This document shows positions 51,418 to 61,660 of a stretch of 64,000 nt of DNA, piece by piece (the first letter of the stretch is position 1; each line of letters starts with the position of its first letter). The DNA is from WTFY01 sp965205685 (GTDB lineage: Bacteria; Pseudomonadota; Gammaproteobacteria; UBA4575). Under the pieces are notes generated by a model. It was not told where the DNA came from. It saw only the letters and a list, made by a program, of their open reading frames with translations, and did not search any database. A program made the position numbers and the translations under genes. The stretch lies in the NCBI GenBank assembly GCA_965205685.1, contig OZ242174.1, forward strand, positions 682,001 through 746,000, in the 5' to 3' direction.

Positions 51418-52350
51418 CTAGTTCAGTTGTTCGCTGATTGAAATTGCGGTCTGCAGGGCACGCTTGCCGTCCTGCCCGCTGACCTTGGGCTGGCCGCCGT
51501 TGGCGATGCAGTCCAGAAAGCTCTGGACTTCGGCCAGCAGCGCGTCATATTCGTCACAGCGGATTTTCTGTACGTCGATATTCGGCACGCCGGGATACAT
51601 CTCCTGCTTGCCCTTGCGGTAGATGGCAAGCTCACGCTTTTGGAAGTCCACCGACAGGTAGGCGTCGTTCTGGAAAATGCGCATTTTGCGATCCGTTGCA
51701 GTGCTGACCCGGCTGGCGGTGACGTTGGCCACACAGCCGTTCTTGAAAGCGATCCGGGCATTGGCGATGTCGATGTCCTCGGACAGCACCGGGGTGCCCC
51801 GGGCATCGATCCGCTCGACATCAGATTTTACGATGTCCAGGATGATGTCGATGTCATGGATCATCAGGTCCAGCACCACGTTGACCTCGGTGCCGCGTGG
51901 CTTGTACGGGGCCAGGCGGTGGCATTCGATGAAGCGGGCCTCGCCCAGCTCCTCTTCCAGGGCCGCGATGGCAGGGTTGAAGCGCTCGAGGTGACCGACC
52001 TGCAGCACCCGGTCGTGCTCGTGTGCCAGGGCAATCAGCGCCTCAGCCTGCTCCAGCGAGTCGGTCATGGGTTTCTCGACGAGGACGTGGGATTTGTGGC
52101 GGAGGAAGTCCTGCGCCACCTCGAAATGCAGGTCGGTAGGCACCACGATACTGACGGCATCCACCTCGCCGAGCAGTTCACGATAATCTGCCACGGGGGT
52201 ACAGTCGGTGGTCGCCGCCACCGCCTGCGCCTTCTCGAAATCCTTGTCTGCGACGGCCGCTAAGGTACTGTTTTGCAACTGAAAAAATTTCTCTGCGTGA
52301 AACTTGCCCAGATGACCTACACCGATGACCGCCGTTTGTATATCTGACAC
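51418..52350 (-). CDS. gnnA: Gfo/Idh/MocA oxidoreductase, GnnA-like (UDP-GlcNAc 3-dehydrogenase)
   Basis: The 310 residues start with a NAD-binding Rossmann motif AVIGVGHLGKFHAEKF (7-22), followed by HVLVEKPMT with the EKP motif (92-94), VLQVGHLERFNPAI and DLMIHDIDIIL with the conserved His. This is the layout of sugar dehydrogenases such as GnnA, which oxidises the 3-position of UDP-GlcNAc. The start is taken as GTG 52350 because the Rossmann strand follows at once and GGA is 7 bases ahead; the frame runs on for 19 codons without similarity. It is the first gene of the presumed gnnA-gnnB-lpxB operon and divergent from rnhB. Confidence 0.8.
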   Translation of the reverse strand: MSDIQTAVIGVGHLGKFHAEKFFQLQNSTLAAVADKDFEKAQAVAATTDCTPVADYRELLGEVDAVSIVVPTDLHFEVAQDFLRHKSHVLVEKPMTDSLEQAEALIALAHEHDRVLQVGHLERFNPAIAALEEELGEARFIECHRLAPYKPRGTEVNVVLDLMIHDIDIILDIVKSDVERIDARGTPVLSEDIDIANARIAFKNGCVANVTASRVSTATDRKMRIFQNDAYLSVDFQKRELAIYRKGKQEMYPGVPNIDVQKIRCDEYDALLAEVQSFLDCIANGGQPKVSGQDGKRALQTAISISEQLN

Positions 52351-52448
52351 GATAATTCCAGTATCCTTTACACAGGTGTGCAGTATACAAGTTTGTTTGC
52401 AGGCCACTACCCCTTACTTCGGCAACGTCAATTAGTTTTAGTCAATCA

Positions 52449-53102
52449 TTGCAGGGCACAGAAAGCACACACCCGTCGGATCGGGTCGTCGGAATCGATG
52501 AAGCGGGGCGGGGCTCATTGGCCGGGCCGGTAATTGCAGCTGCCGTGGTGTTGCATCCGCGAAAAACCATACCCGGACTTCAGGATTCCAAGAAGCTGAG
52601 CCCGAAAAGGCGCGAGGATCTTTTTACAGAGATCACCTCCAAGGCCGTGTTCTGGGCCATCGGGCGGGCCTCTGCAGGCGAGATTGACCGCCTGAACATC
52701 CACCAGGCAACGTTGCTTGCCATGTCCCGTGCCTGGAAGTTCGTTCCTTTCCCGGTGGAGCAGGTGCTGGTGGACGGCCTGCATTGTCCGGAACTGGCGG
52801 CCCCCTGCAAGGCCATCGTCCAGGGGGACCGGTCGGTGCCTGTGATCAGTGCCGCATCCATCCTGGCCAAGGTGACACGGGATGCGGAAATGCGGGCCTA
52901 CCACGCCGACTACCCCGAGTACGGGTTTGACCGGCACAAGGGGTATCCGACGGCACATCACCTGGATGCCCTGCACGCGCATGGCCCCTCGGACCTGCAC
53001 CGCAAGAGTTACGGGCCGGTCCGCGACACACTTGCTGTACGCCCGCAGCACCCCGAAGGCCGAAACCCGTCCTCTTCCCGTTTGCAACCCCCGCTGGTGT
53101 AA
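52449..53102 (+). CDS. rnhB: Ribonuclease HII
   Basis: RNase HII cuts at ribonucleotides in DNA. The 217 residues include the catalytic VGIDEAGRGSLAGPV, LQDSKKLSPKRRE, ASILAKVTRD and GFDRHKGYPTAHH, covering the DEDD acidic set. The start is TTG at 52449; no ATG exists before the first motif, so it is uncertain by a few codons. The last 15 residues are Pro/Ser-rich and outside the family. dnaE follows after 14 bases. Confidence 0.93.
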   Translation: MQGTESTHPSDRVVGIDEAGRGSLAGPVIAAAVVLHPRKTIPGLQDSKKLSPKRREDLFTEITSKAVFWAIGRASAGEIDRLNIHQATLLAMSRAWKFVPFPVEQVLVDGLHCPELAAPCKAIVQGDRSVPVISAASILAKVTRDAEMRAYHADYPEYGFDRHKGYPTAHHLDALHAHGPSDLHRKSYGPVRDTLAVRPQHPEGRNPSSSRLQPPLV

Positions 53103-53116
53103 GCCCGAACGACGCC

Positions 53117-56100
53117 ATGGGACAATTCGTACACCTGCACCTGCACACCGAGTACTCGCTTGTCGACAGTATCGTGCGCATCCCCGAGCTCATGGAAGCG
53201 GTGCGTGCGCAGGGCATGGCATCGGTCACCCTGACCGATGTGAACAACCTGTTCGCCCTGGTGAAGTTCTACCAGGCTGCCATGCGCTGCGGCATCAAGC
53301 CGATCATTGGCCTGGAGGCACGCGTGTCCGGCCTGTCCCCCGATGAACCTGATTCCAGCCTGGTTTTCCTGTGCAAGAACAAGGCGGGGTACGGGGCGCT
53401 GAGCCGGATACTCACGCGGGCCTACCTGGAGAGCGAGCATGTCAGCGGTCCCGTCCTGCAACGTGACTGGCTGGTGGAGGCAGGCGCTGACCTGATTGTA
53501 TTGTCGGGCGCACGGGACGGGGATGTCGGCAAGGCCCTGCTTGCGGGCGACAAGCGTCTTGCAGAGGCGCATGTCGATTTCTGGGCTTCGCATTTTGCCG
53601 ACGGCTACTACATCGAGCTGCAGCGAACCGGGCGAGACGAGGAGGAGCAGTACCTCGGTGAGGCACTTGATCTGGCCGCCAAACACTCGCTGCCGGTGGT
53701 TGCCAGTAACGATGTGCGCTTTTTGCGCCAGCAGGATTTCGAGGCGCATGAGGCCCGTGTGTGCATCCAGACGGGCTGCATACTGGATGATGCGCGCAGG
53801 CCGCACCTGTATTCGGACCAGCAGTACCTGCGCAGCGCCGAGGAGATGGAAACGCTCTTCTCGGACATCCCGGAAGCCATTGCCAACAGCGTTGAAATCG
53901 CAAAGCGCTGCAACGTGACGCTGAACTTCGGGGACAGCGTACTGCCGGAATTTCCGATCCCGGATTCCCTGACCCCGCAGGAATTCATACGTCTCGAAGC
54001 AGAACGGGGACTGCCGAGCGCCTGCAGCAAACCGGTTCCGGTGGCAACGAGTATGAGGTGCGGCTGGCCAGCGAACTGGAAGTCATCAATTCGATGGGCT
54101 ATGCCGGGTACTTCCTCATCGTTGCGGATTTCATCCGCTGGGCCAAGAAAAATGCCATCCCGGTGGGTCCGGGCCGGGGTTCGGGTGCCGGCTCGCTGGT
54201 GTCCTACGCGCTTGGCATCACCGACCTGGATCCCCTGCAGTACGACCTGCTGTTCGAGCGCTTCCTGAACCCCGAGCGCATCTCCATGCCGGATTTCGAC
54301 ATTGATTTTTGCATGGCGAACCGTGACCGCGTGATCGAATACGTGGCACAGAGCTACGGCCAGTCCCACGTCAGCCAGATCATCACCTACGGCAGCATGG
54401 CCGCGCGTGCCGTGGTTCGCGATGTCGGCCGCGTGCTCGGGCACCCGTACGGGTTCATCGACCGCATTGCCAAGCTGATTCCGTTCGAGGTCGGCATGAC
54501 CCTGGACAAGGCACTGGCACGCGAGCCTGCATTGCAGGAGCAGTACGAGAATGAAGAGGAAGTGACTGCCATCCTGGACATGTCCAAGACGCTTGAAGGG
54601 CTGGTGCGAAATGCCAGCAAGCACGCCGGTGGAGTGGTCATCGCACCGTCGGAGCTGACCGAGTTCACGCCGCTGTACTGTGAGGCGGGGGGCACCAATG
54701 TCGTCACGCAACTGGACAAGGATGATGTCGAGGCGATCGGCCTGGTGAAATTTGACTTCCTGGGGCTTCGCACCCTCACCATCATCGACAACACGGTGCG
54801 CATGGCGAATGCGAAACTCAGCAAGAGCAACCAGCCGCCAGTCGATATCGATGCGATCCCGCTGGATGACCAGGCGGCGTACGAGACGCTGAAACGCAGG
54901 CAGACCACGGCCGTGTTCCAGCTTGAATCGAGCGGTATCCGGGAGATCATCAAGAAACTGCAACCGGACAACTTCAATGACGTCGTGGCGCTGGTGGCGC
55001 TGTATCGCCCCGGTCCGCTGCAATCCGGCATGGTGGATGACTACATCAAGCGCAAGCACGGGGCCCGGGTCGACTATTTCCATCCCGACCTCGAGCCGGT
55101 CCTGCGGGAAACCCATGGCGTCATCCTGTACCAGGAGCAGGTCATGCAGATCGCACAGGTGCTGGCCGGGTACACTCTGGGCAGTGCCGATATCCTGAGG
55201 CGTGCCATGGGCAAGAAAAAGCCCGAGGAGATGGCGCAGCAGCGCGAGATTTTTGTAGGCGGCGCCGTCGAGCGAGGTGTCGACAGGAGGACGGCGAGCC
55301 ATATTTTCGATCTGATGGAAAAGTTTGCAGGCTACGGGTTCAACAAGTCCCATTCCGTCGCCTACGCGCTGCTCGCATACCAGACCGTCTGGCTGAAGAC
55401 CCATTATCCCGCCGAGTTCATGTCCTCTGTGATGTCTTCCGACATCGACAATACCGACAAGGTCGTGAACCTGATCGATGAATGCCGCGGACTGGGGCTC
55501 GAGGTAGCCGCTCCGGACATCAACCATTCCGACTACGATTTCACGGTCGAGGGCGAGTCGACCATCCGCTATGGCCTGGGGGCGATCAAGGGGGTAGGGC
55601 GTGCCGCCGTCGAGCAGATGGTGGCGCTGCGCAAGCAGCAGGGGGATTACACGGGCCTGGACGATTTTTGCCTGCGCCTCGATGTGCAGAAAGTCAACCG
55701 GCGCTGCATCGAGGCCCTGATCCGGGCCGGCGCCATGGATTGTTTCGGGCACACGCGGGCCAGCCTTTTCGAACACCTGGACAAGGCACTGCGGCATGCG
55801 GACAGGCACCAGCGCGATCTCGATGCCGGACAAGACGACATGTTTGCCCTGGCAGAACCGGGCCTGCCCGCGCGCAAGCTGGAAATGCAGGCTGTGGATG
55901 AATGGGACGACGAGACCAAGCTGTCCGGAGAACGCCAGACCCTGGGCCTGTACCTGACAGGTCACCCGGTCACGCGTTACCAGGAAGAACTGAAAAAAAT
56001 CACCAGCCATACGCTTGGCGAGGTGCTGAAGACCGGCCCGCCCCCACGCCCGTCCAGGCACTCAGGCGAGGAGAACGGACAGGCGACCCTGGTTGCAGGA

Positions 56101-56616
56101 CTGCTGGACCAGATCCGTCTTCGCAACAGCGCGAAGGGCCGCATCGCATTCCTGACACTGGACGACAATACCGGGCGCATCGATGTCGCGGTGTTCGCCG
56201 GAGACTATGCGAGGTTCAACCACCTGCTGGTCAAGGATTCCATCCTCATCATTCGCGGCAGCCTGGGGTGGGATGAATTTACCGAGCGGGTGCGGGTGCG
56301 TGCGGATGAGGTCTGGAATTTCGATGAATACCTGAAACGCTTTGGTGCCCTGCTGAATATCCGTGTCAAACCCCGCGGCTCCTCGTCCTCGCTGGTGCAG
56401 GAATTGGTGCAGGAACTGCGCCAGCACCTGCTGCCCTTCAAGGACGGCAACTGTTCCGTGCATGTCGAATACGAAAGCCATGACGCCGTGGCACGACTCG
56501 AACTTCCCAAGGACTGGAACGTATCCCTGGACGAGAAGCTGCTGCGCCAGCTGGCGCAGGTCTCCGGGGTGCTGGGCACGGATGTGGTGTACAAGAAGCA
56601 GGGGATTAATGCATGA
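53117..56616 (+). CDS. dnaE: DNA polymerase III subunit alpha, apparent one-base frameshift
   Basis: The replicative polymerase. The first frame gives the PHP domain (FVHLHLHTEYSLVDSIVRIPEL) up to RLEAERGL. At CTGCCGAG (54011-54018) one base is missing; adding a G to read CTG GCC GAG continues as AERLQQTGSGGNEYEVRLASELEVI and then the polymerase core with GPGRGSGAGSLVSYALGI, the catalytic PDFDIDF (about residue 395), SKHAGGVVIAP, KSHSVAYALLAYQTVWLK, and the C-terminal OB fold. The joined protein has about 1,165 residues, the normal length. Since dnaE is essential and all the rest is intact, a sequence error is the likely cause. It is followed by accA after 49 bases. Confidence 0.93.
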
Positions 56617-56665
56617 TGCGGGTTTTGCCGCACTGGCGAGAAGGCATTACAGGTGAGATTTTAGG

Positions 56666-57619
56666 ATGAACCCCGATTATCTGGATTTCGAACAACCCAT
56701 TGCAGAGCTGGAAGCCAAGATCGATGAGCTGAAGCTGGTGGAGGGATCGGAGGATTTCAGTCTTAACGAAGAGATTGCCCGTTTGCAGGCGAAGTCCCAG
56801 AGCCTGATTGAATCGATCTTTCGCAATCTCAGTCCTTGGCAGATCGCGCAACTGGCGCGCCACCCCAAGCGGCCCTATACCCTGGACTACATTGGGCACC
56901 TGTTTGCAGACTTCACGGAATTGCACGGCGACCGCATGTATGCCGATGATGCGGCCATCGTTGCGGGCATTGCCCGCTTTGAGGGCCAGTCGGTAGCCGT
57001 CATCGGCCACCAGAAGGGGCGCAACACCAATGAAAACATCCGGCGCAACTTCGGCATGCCGCGACCCGAGGGGTACCGCAAGGCCTTGCGGATCATGGAG
57101 CTGGCCGAGCGTTTCAAAATGCCGGTACTGACCTTCGTCGACACGCCCGGTGCCTACCCGGGCATTGGCGCCGAGGAGCGCGGCCAGAGCCAGGCGATCG
57201 CTTTGAACCTGCAGCGCATGTCCGGATTGCGCACACCTCTTGTCTGCACGGTCACCGGCGAAGGCGGTTCGGGCGGTGCACTTGCCATCGGCGTGTGTGA
57301 CCACCTGTCGATGCTGAGCTACAGCACCTATTCGGTCATCTCCCCTGAAGGTTGCGCATCGATCCTCTGGAAAGATGCAGGCCGGGCGCAGGATGCCGCC
57401 ACGGCACTGGGAATCACCGCAGAACGTCTGAAGGAGTTGAAGCTGATCGATGAGATCATCGAGGAACCGCTCGGCGGTGCGCACCGGGATGTTGAGGCCA
57501 CCTGTGCGAACATGCGCAAAACCCTCACCGCGACCCTGGCACGGCTCGGTTCCATGCGGGTCGAGGACCTGCTTGCCTCGCGTTATCAGCGACTCACCCA
57601 GTTTGGTGTTTTCAAGTAG
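56666..57619 (+). CDS. accA: Acetyl-CoA carboxylase carboxyltransferase subunit alpha
   Basis: AccA forms with AccD the carboxyltransferase that makes malonyl-CoA for fatty acid synthesis. The 317 residues start MNPDYLDFEQPIAELEAKI (coiled coil) and contain FTELHGDRMYADDAAIVAG, GHQKGRNTNENIRRNFGMPRPEGYRKA, TFVDTPGAYPGIGAEERGQ and GEGGSGGALAIGV. It stands behind dnaE as in many Gammaproteobacteria. tilS follows after 41 bases. Confidence 0.97.
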   Translation: MNPDYLDFEQPIAELEAKIDELKLVEGSEDFSLNEEIARLQAKSQSLIESIFRNLSPWQIAQLARHPKRPYTLDYIGHLFADFTELHGDRMYADDAAIVAGIARFEGQSVAVIGHQKGRNTNENIRRNFGMPRPEGYRKALRIMELAERFKMPVLTFVDTPGAYPGIGAEERGQSQAIALNLQRMSGLRTPLVCTVTGEGGSGGALAIGVCDHLSMLSYSTYSVISPEGCASILWKDAGRAQDAATALGITAERLKELKLIDEIIEEPLGGAHRDVEATCANMRKTLTATLARLGSMRVEDLLASRYQRLTQFGVFK

Positions 57620-57660
57620 TCTGCAGCCTGCCGATTGCATGCAAGAGCACCGCGTGCCCC

Positions 57661-58929
57661 ATGCAAACCATTGATTCGTTCCTGCAGGGCTTTTTCGAGC
57701 CGCATCGCTCGATCTCACGTTTCGTGCTGGCCTACAGTGGCGGCATGGATTCGAGCGTGCTCCTGCATGCCATGCACGGTCTCGGGCTGCCGTTGTACGT
57801 GGTGCATGTGAACCATCACCTGCAACCGGAATGCGAGCAATGGCAGCAGCATTGCCATGCCGTGTGCAAGGCCTACGGGGTCGCCTTCACGGCGATTCAG
57901 GCCCCGGTGGAGAAGCTGCCGCAGCAAAGCCTCGAGGAAAGTGCGCGCAGGACAAGATACGGCAAGCTGTTCGAGCACGTTGGACCCCGGGATGCACTGG
58001 TCAGTGCGCATCATGAAGATGATCTGGCCGAGACCCTCCTGCTGCAGTTGCTGCGCGGTGCCGGACCCGCTGGTCTCGCGGCCATGGGCACGGAGCGCAT
58101 GTTCGAGGGGCACAGGCACCTGCGCCCGCTGCTCGGGTTTTCACGTGATCAGCTGGTCGAGTACGCCCGCAATCACTCCCTGGCCTGGATCGAGGATCCC
58201 AGTAACGAGTCCCTGCAGTTTGACCGCAACTACCTGCGCCTTGAGGTCATGCCCCGGCTGCTGCAGCGCTGGCCCGGGGCGGCCCGTACGTTTTCGCGTG
58301 CCGCGGGTCTGCAGGCGGAGGCCATGCAGTGCCTGCAGGCGCTTGCCGATCTGGATGTCGAGGCAGCGGCGACGGGCCATGCCCACATCCTCGAGGTCGC
58401 GGCCTTGCAACGCCTGGATGCGGCCCGGCTGAAAAATGCACTGCGCGGCTGGATCCGGGTACATGGCCTGCAGGTGCCCGGTAAAAAAATGCTGGAGCAC
58501 ATCGTCGAGGACCTGGTGTACAAGGAAGCTGCGGACACGGCGGGCATGCAGCGCTGGGCGGGCGGGGAAGTCCGTCGCTACCGCGATCACCTGTACCTGC
58601 TGAATCCCAGGTTGCAGCATGACCCCAGCCAGGTGTTGCGATGGAGGATCGACCGGCCCCTGGTCATCCGCAGTCTCAACCGGGTCCTGCATCGTTCGGA
58701 CCTGCAGCACTTTGGTGTCATCGTACCCCGGGGGGTCACGGAACTCACGGTGCAGTTTCGAAAGGGAGGCGAGCGTCTCAAGCCCGCGGGGGAAAAACAT
58801 CACAGGTCGCTCAAGAACCTTTTCCAGGAAGGCCACATCCCGCCCTGGGAGCGCGACCGCATCCCCCTGCTGTACCACGAGGGAAAACTGATTTCCGTAC
58901 TCGGCTACTGGAATGCGGCCCCGCACTGA
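57661..58929 (+). CDS. tilS: tRNA(Ile)-lysidine synthase
   Basis: TilS turns the wobble C of the CAU-anticodon tRNA-Ile into lysidine so that it reads AUA. The 422 residues begin with the PP-loop AYSGGMDSSVLLHAM (SGGMDSS, 26-32). SAHHEDDLAETLLLQLLRGAG, with a second metal/ATP motif, and DPSNESLQFDRNYLR follow, then the TilS C-terminal domains ending with HRSLKNLFQEGHIPPWERDRIPLLY. The family length is matched. The gap to pyrG is 149 bases. Confidence 0.94.
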   Translation: MQTIDSFLQGFFEPHRSISRFVLAYSGGMDSSVLLHAMHGLGLPLYVVHVNHHLQPECEQWQQHCHAVCKAYGVAFTAIQAPVEKLPQQSLEESARRTRYGKLFEHVGPRDALVSAHHEDDLAETLLLQLLRGAGPAGLAAMGTERMFEGHRHLRPLLGFSRDQLVEYARNHSLAWIEDPSNESLQFDRNYLRLEVMPRLLQRWPGAARTFSRAAGLQAEAMQCLQALADLDVEAAATGHAHILEVAALQRLDAARLKNALRGWIRVHGLQVPGKKMLEHIVEDLVYKEAADTAGMQRWAGGEVRRYRDHLYLLNPRLQHDPSQVLRWRIDRPLVIRSLNRVLHRSDLQHFGVIVPRGVTELTVQFRKGGERLKPAGEKHHRSLKNLFQEGHIPPWERDRIPLLYHEGKLISVLGYWNAAPH

Positions 58930-59078
58930 GTCCGTTTTTGCCGCTGCAAAACCGCGGATAAGACGCGGGCCGAACTGGATAATCCGGCGCGGATTTGCTA
59001 GGCTTCAATCCCGTCTTGAATACGTTTCTCCCCGGCATCGCAGACAGCTTTGCAGGTGAGGGAGTACATGAAAGCTCA

Positions 59079-60776
59079 ATGACGCGTTACATATTCATTA
59101 CAGGCGGTGTGGTTTCCTCGCTGGGCAAGGGCATTGCATCAGCGTCTCTGGGGGCCATTCTCGAAGCCCGCGGACTCAAAGTCAGCCTCATGAAACTGGA
59201 CCCGTACATCAACGTGGATCCGGGTACCATGAGCCCCTTCCAGCACGGTGAGGTGTTTGTCACCGCAGACGGTGCCGAGACCGATCTGGACCTGGGCCAT
59301 TACGAACGCTTTGTCAATTGCCGCTGCGGCAAAAACAACAATTTCACCACCGGGCAGATTTACGAAAACGTAATTCGCAAGGAACGCCGTGGGGATTATC
59401 TCGGCGGCACGGTGCAGGTGATCCCGCACATCACCAACGAGATCAACCAGTGCATCCAGGAAAGCACCAAGGAGGCGGATGTTGCCCTGGTGGAAATCGG
59501 CGGCACGGTAGGCGACATCGAGTCCCTTCCGTTCATGGAAGCCATACGCCAGCTGGGCGTGGAACTCGGGCGCAAGCGCACCCTGTACATCCATCTGACC
59601 CTGGTGCCGTACATCCGCGCATCGGGTGAAATGAAAACCAAGCCGACACAGCACTCGGTGAAGGAGTTGCGCTCCATCGGCATTCAGCCGGATATCCTGC
59701 TGTGCCGTTCGGACCGCCCCTTGCCCGAGGAACAGCGTAAGAAGATCGCCCTGTTTACCAATGTCGAGGAAAGGGCCGTGATCTCCACCGTGGATGTCAG
59801 CACCATCTACAAGCTGCCGCTTTGGCTGCACTCCCAGGGACTGGATACGATCGTTGCGGAAAAATTACAGATGGACCTGCAGGACGCTGAGCTGAAAGAC
59901 TGGAAGGAGGTCGTGCATGCCATCGAGTTCCCCGAGGCGGAAGTCACCATCGGCATGGTCGGCAAGTACGTCGGTCTCACCGAGTCCTACAAGTCACTGA
60001 ACGAGGCGCTGACGCATGCGGGCATTCATACGCAAACCAAGGTGAAGATCCAGTACATCGATTCTGAGCGCATCGAAACGGAAGGTACGAGTGCACTTCA
60101 GGGGCTGGATGCCATCCTGATTCCCGGAGGCTTCGGCAAGCGCGGCATCGAGGGAAAAATTACAGCTTCGCGCTACGCACGTGAGAACCAAGTGCCGTAT
60201 CTCGGGATCTGCCTCGGCATGCAGGTTGCCGTGATCGATTTTGCACGCAACGTTGCCAAGCTCGAGGATGCGCACAGCACCGAGTTCAAGCCGGATACGC
60301 CGCACCCGGTGATTGCGCTGATTACCGAGTGGCAGGACCGGGCCGGACAAATCCAGCGGCGCAGCAAGGTGTCTGACCTGGGCGGTTCCATGCGCCTTGG
60401 AGAACAGGATTGCAAGCTGCAGCCGAGCTCCCTGGTGCACAAGCTGTACAACCGCGACGTCATCGCCGAACGACACCGTCACCGCTACGAGTTCAACAGC
60501 ACCTTCATGGGCGACTTGCAGGAGGCGGGGCTCTCGTTCACGGGCACCTCGACCGATGAGGCACTGGCGGAAGTCATCGAGATTGCTGACCATCCCTGGT
60601 TTGTGGGATGCCAGTTTCATCCGGAGTTCACCTCGACGCCGCGCAACGGTCATCCATTGTTTGCGGGGTTTGTGCAGGCGGCGCGCAAATACCACAGCCA
60701 GCAGCTGGATCACCGGAAAAAGGATTCGATCCAGGAACAGACCGCATTTGCCGATTTCTCGGTTCAGTCGGGCTAA
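59079..60776 (+). CDS. pyrG: CTP synthase
   Basis: PyrG makes CTP from UTP with glutamine. The 565 residues begin MTRYIFITGGVVSSLGKGI, continue with YINVDPGTMSPFQHGEVFVT and the synthetase domain, then the class I glutamine amidotransferase with YLGICLGMQ (Cys near residue 378) and the C-terminal His/Glu of CQFHPEFTS. The ATG at 59079 is chosen at the start of conserved sequence. A four-codon frame (ATG AAA GCT CAA TGA, 59068-59082) with its own ribosome-binding site overlaps this start by 4 bases, suggesting coupled translation. The frame upstream (28 codons) has no similarity. Confidence 0.97.
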   Translation: MTRYIFITGGVVSSLGKGIASASLGAILEARGLKVSLMKLDPYINVDPGTMSPFQHGEVFVTADGAETDLDLGHYERFVNCRCGKNNNFTTGQIYENVIRKERRGDYLGGTVQVIPHITNEINQCIQESTKEADVALVEIGGTVGDIESLPFMEAIRQLGVELGRKRTLYIHLTLVPYIRASGEMKTKPTQHSVKELRSIGIQPDILLCRSDRPLPEEQRKKIALFTNVEERAVISTVDVSTIYKLPLWLHSQGLDTIVAEKLQMDLQDAELKDWKEVVHAIEFPEAEVTIGMVGKYVGLTESYKSLNEALTHAGIHTQTKVKIQYIDSERIETEGTSALQGLDAILIPGGFGKRGIEGKITASRYARENQVPYLGICLGMQVAVIDFARNVAKLEDAHSTEFKPDTPHPVIALITEWQDRAGQIQRRSKVSDLGGSMRLGEQDCKLQPSSLVHKLYNRDVIAERHRHRYEFNSTFMGDLQEAGLSFTGTSTDEALAEVIEIADHPWFVGCQFHPEFTSTPRNGHPLFAGFVQAARKYHSQQLDHRKKDSIQEQTAFADFSVQSG

Positions 60777-60794
60777 CGGCGAAAGCCTGCACCC

Positions 60795-61637
60795 ATGAAA
60801 CTCTGCGGTGTTGAAATAGGGCTTCACAGCCCCTTTTTCCTGATTGCCGGACCCTGCGTGGTGGAAAGCCTGGATCTGGCACGCGAAACCGCGGGAAGGC
60901 TCAGGGAAATTACCGACAAGCTGGGCATTCCGTTCATCTACAAGTCTTCTTTTGACAAGGCCAATCGTTCGTCCGCGGACAGTTTCCGCGGTCTCGGGCT
61001 GGACAAGGGCCTGCAGATCCTGGCACAGGTCAAGGATGAGCTCGGTGTGCCCGTGCTTACCGATGTGCACGAGGATACGCCTTTGCAGGAGGTGGCGGAT
61101 GCGGTCGATGTCCTGCAAACGCCCGCTTTTTTGTGTCGGCAGACGAATTTCATCCAGCGGGTCGCCGCATGCGGGCGGCCGGTGAACATCAAGAAGGGCC
61201 AGTTCCTGTCGCCGGGGGAGATGCAGTATGTGGTCGACAAGGCCCGTGCGCAGGGCAATGCCGACATCCTCGTGTGTGAACGTGGCGCATCTTTCGGCTA
61301 CAACAACCTGGTGTCGGACATGCGTTCGCTGGCTATCCTGCGAAAAACGGGCTGCCCGGTGGTGTTCGATGCGACCCACTCGGTGCAGCTTCCGGGTGCA
61401 GGGGCGGGCCGCTCGGACGGGCAGCGCGAATTCGTGCCGCTGCTTGCCCGTGCAGCAGTTGCCAGTGGAGTTTCGGGGCTGTTCATGGAAACCCATCCCG
61501 ACCCGGAGGCCGCCAAGAGCGACGGCCCCAATTCGTGGCCACTGGACCGGATGGAGGCCCTGCTGGGCGCACTCCAGGCCATCGACCAGGTGGTCAAGCA
61601 ACGCGGCTTTGCCGAGATGGATGCCGAAGGAAAATAG
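60795..61637 (+). CDS. kdsA: 3-deoxy-8-phosphooctulonate synthase (KDO 8-P synthase)
   Basis: KdsA condenses arabinose 5-phosphate with phosphoenolpyruvate for the inner core of lipopolysaccharide. The 280 residues show FLIAGPCVVESLDLA, FIYKSSFDKANRSSADSFRGLG, TDVHEDTPLQEVADAVDVLQ, PAFLCRQTNFIQ and CERGASFGYNNLVSDMR. Asn replaces Cys at the metal position in many non-metal types, but I did not settle the type here. It lies 18 bases behind pyrG and 23 before eno. Confidence 0.96.
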   Translation: MKLCGVEIGLHSPFFLIAGPCVVESLDLARETAGRLREITDKLGIPFIYKSSFDKANRSSADSFRGLGLDKGLQILAQVKDELGVPVLTDVHEDTPLQEVADAVDVLQTPAFLCRQTNFIQRVAACGRPVNIKKGQFLSPGEMQYVVDKARAQGNADILVCERGASFGYNNLVSDMRSLAILRKTGCPVVFDATHSVQLPGAGAGRSDGQREFVPLLARAAVASGVSGLFMETHPDPEAAKSDGPNSWPLDRMEALLGALQAIDQVVKQRGFAEMDAEGK

Positions 61638-61660
61638 GAAATCAGCAAGGAGGAATTCTG

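Noticed and set aside
53608..56061. An 817-codon minus-strand frame inside dnaE
   Set aside because: Shadow of dnaE: the sense protein carries all polymerase motifs, the antisense one none.
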